Assembly: GCA_964587525.1 (NCBI GenBank)
Contig: CAZPLZ010000160.1
Location: forward strand, 1-7,633
Direction: 5' to 3'
Length of the DNA stretch: 7,633 nt
Origin: CAZPLZ01 sp964587525
Lineage (GTDB): Bacteria; Oederibacteriota; CAKKQC01
Shown here: piece after piece, positions 7,101 through 7,633 of the stretch
Numbering within the stretch: position 1 is the first letter of the stretch
How the letters are laid out: every line of letters begins with the position of its first letter
The notes under the pieces: generated by a model
The model's input: only the letters and a program-made list of their open reading frames with translations
Told to the model about the DNA's origin: nothing
Database searches by the model: none
Made by a program: the position numbers and the translations under genes

Positions 7101-7633
7101 TTACTTTTTCACCGTGATCCTCACGGTGACGAACACGGGCACGAAGGACATCGTGGATCTCTACGCCGATCCCTTCCCGCCGCCCGGTACGGTTAATGTC
7201 ACCCCCGTTTCGTCCACCTTTTTTGCAGGGCCGCTGAAGCCGCTGCCCGACCCCAACGCCAGCACGAGCTTCACCTGGAACTACAAGGTCTCCGGCACGC
7301 TCCCGATCACCCTCGCAGCCGGGGTCAACGCCGCGCTCACGCCGGCTGGCGCGCCCGTGTTCACCAGCGCCTCAGACACCGCGGCATCGGGCGACCCAAC
7401 CAAGACCGGGCTCGCCAGCGCCCTGTCCATCACGAGGGAGTTGGTGCCGGTGAGCGACCGGCAGCGTAACACCGGCCTGGCGGAATTCTGGGAGCTCACC
7501 CTCGTGCTGACGGTCACCAACAACGGCGCCGAGACGGCGACCGGGTTCGTGCCGTCGGTGTCCAGCATCGCTCCCGCCGGCCGGGCCTGGCCACTGACCG
7601 GGCCCACCCCCCCTTGGGCCGGCGCCCTGGCCC
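4069..7633 (+). CDS. Large exported surface-type protein: propeller-like region plus DUF11-type repeat array (C-terminus outside window)
   Basis: The frame stays open from the ATG at 4069 to the window end: 1188 codons and no stop. Residues 1-23 look like a signal peptide ending AHA, cleaved before Leu24. About 60-455 carry Trp-Ala-Val-Gly-x-x-Gly motifs at residues 70, 116 and 438, each followed by an Ile-Leu-(Arg/His) strand, as in bacterial propeller proteins of the Ycf48/kelch-like type. From 460 on come immunoglobulin-like modules starting near residues 460, 582, 717, 853, 993 and 1115, with the DUF11/TIGR01451 pattern: TPASPxxGxxVTYxLVVxNTG, then a V-D-T/S strand, then LNMTPGxSYTF. Composition is rich in Thr, Val, Asn, Pro and Gly; many Cys suggest an oxidising compartment. 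No enzyme motif is seen. A role in adhesion, an S-layer-like coat or an envelope stalk is inference. Whether it ends in a membrane anchor, PEP-CTERM or other sorting signal cannot be seen. It diverges from the ecf operon and shows no functional link to it. Confidence 0.85.
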   Translation, partial: MGNSFSFLWTALLLLTVAPAAHALGPTSPSDWQDCLTDPLACSGVTTKLNAVHGRSRPNSGTTVNLTDIWAVGNNGLILRFNGASWSPQSVSPPVSINLYAVYILPQADSNGNAGWAVGERGTILRMDALNAWTTYNAPTSCLAGGGDPLQICATLYEIFPADPSNPDSALVIVGQAQCNPPDPSPPVVGANPTILMWDAVANAWTRLTTATTPYNLNPSGWPIALYACDNGVMYTGLITNFTSAAIPTDLDGGGIDSSTLRVNLGLKPSTLEWDNLVGQNGCTVVSPTSPFPRYYASAKIGNFAIVAGDTDSIGYCPPPGAGTNPIANFSLYTRTVSPVIKALARGLSSTEYGTIRGMDFLQTWGFGIGVGFGDPNGADFNEAQGTGSNAPDAYFAFINASDINKLPDTSPNSITLWQAAAWPRLYDVFITKFTEAWAVGNNGTILHWTDPNPISPANLEISLSYSQSGKWVEVVMSVTNTGGVPLRNLTTNVSVPPGNANPDLNCASWPVCGTDYCSASPSCPTTLPPGGPAFFTWSYTITGCYPVIFNGTASGEDTDSSSPSIITLSASGTTTLPGPLLDITVTKTQTPASPGPGVPVTYQLVVNNTGAATVTDLMVVDTVSPVILNQTTAPAPPGFTLTGPTNVAGGTRYVWSGSGLNMTPGASYTFQIDGTVATVCTPTTVNNRANISAISDCRAITKLTNQTTFSLPTTPLSLTVSKTQIPASARVGEPVTHQIVVTNTGSATIGSLRVVDTESPVVTGVTRDKPLGLFTALGPAQVPSGTWYGWSDSGLFMTPGTSYTFTITGKVGPVCNPTSLSRPVLVTGEDIYMCSQTSASATAGSVVQPPTVALTAVKNQTPASPDIGETVTYRLVVTNTGAATIENMTVADSAVVNPVAPQLTSTTMQEPAGFAAPSVTQVSNGVQIVWNNSAPLNMTPGQSFTFTAAGTVESVTAPTTVNNMANVTAVDACNNVKSQDTNTVSFLINPPLDSALSVKTIEACPSSGYDYFFTVILTVTNTGTKDIVDLYADPFPPPGTVNVTPVSSTFFAGPLKPLPDPNASTSFTWNYKVSGTLPITLAAGVNAALTPAGAPVFTSASDTAASGDPTKTGLASALSITRELVPVSDRQRNTGLAEFWELTLVLTVTNNGAETATGFVPSVSSIAPAGRAWPLTGPTPPWAGALA
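4276..5424 (+). other. Propeller-like region of the large surface protein
   Basis: Repeating strand motifs mark this region: Trp-Ala-Val-Gly-Asn-Asn-Gly at residues 70-76 and again at 438-444, and Trp-Ala-Val-Gly-Glu-Arg-Gly at 116-122. Each is followed by a hydrophobic strand ending in Leu-Arg or Leu-His and an aromatic/acidic turn. Weaker copies (ALVIVGQAQ, FAIVAGDTD, WGFGIGVGFGD) lie between them, which would suit several blades of a beta-propeller. Such motifs are typical of secreted propeller modules that bind ligands or other proteins; no catalytic residues are evident. Blade number and closure cannot be decided by eye. Confidence 0.5.
5446..7633 (+). repeat. Tandem array of DUF11-type immunoglobulin-like modules
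   Basis: At least six protein modules follow one another within the large gene, starting at about 5446, 5812, 6217, 6625, 7045 and 7411. Lengths are about 122, 135, 136, 140 and 122 residues, the last being cut by the window. The three central ones are closest to each other: each has TPAS near its start, VV-x-NTG about 20 residues on, and an MTPGxS(Y/F)TF strand (DNA around 6053, 6461 and 6884). The first, fourth and fifth full modules keep only the VTNTG core and the strand rhythm. Similarity is at protein level with patchy DNA identity, indicating old duplications. Arrays like this usually build extended stalks on the cell surface. Confidence 0.72.

Overview
The window comes from a GC-rich bacterium. 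It holds a compact leftward gene group (positions 1 to 3992) and, diverging from it, one very long rightward gene that runs off the right edge (4069 to 7633). The taxon cannot be fixed from sequence alone. A methylthiotransferase MtaB, a group II ECF transporter core and CT/GA-rich palindromic repeats lying inside genes would fit an environmental lineage such as NC10/Methylomirabilota, Nitrospirota or a deltaproteobacterium. This is a weak inference.

Left half, minus strand, in order of transcription: a fused double ATPase of an ECF-type transporter (ecfA, 2292-3992) and its membrane coupler (ecfT, 1546-2295), joined by an ATGA overlap; then the tRNA-modifying radical SAM enzyme MtaB (124-1467); then, two bases further on, a HIT-family nucleotide-binding protein whose first 40 codons are visible (1-121). 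A well-spaced sigma70-like promoter overlaps the ecfT stop codon and probably drives mtaB and the HIT gene separately. No substrate-binding S component is visible, so the ECF module may serve S proteins encoded elsewhere.

Both ecfA and mtaB carry an in-frame copy of the same palindromic repeat, with a CCTCACCCTACCCTCT-type arm and a perfect hairpin. Each is read in the same frame as a Pro-His-Pro-Thr-Leu... then Arg/Glu/Lys/Gly-rich peptide, and each sits in a linker between two domains. This is the most distinctive genomic feature of the window.

Right half, plus strand: an open frame of at least 1188 codons with no stop before the window edge. It begins with a signal-peptide-like segment, continues with a Trp-Ala-Val-Gly-Asn-Asn-Gly type propeller-like region (about residues 60-455), and then an array of at least six immunoglobulin-like, DUF11-type modules of about 122-140 residues. 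It looks like an exported or cell-surface protein. Codon choice differs sharply between the central modules (ACG-dominated Thr) and their flanks, suggesting internal duplication or replacement of modules. A promoter-like pair with a perfect palindrome in its spacer lies just upstream.

No stretch over 300 bases lacks a gene; the only sizeable gaps are 1468-1545 and 3993-4068. No RNA gene, CRISPR array, transposase or convincing terminator was seen.
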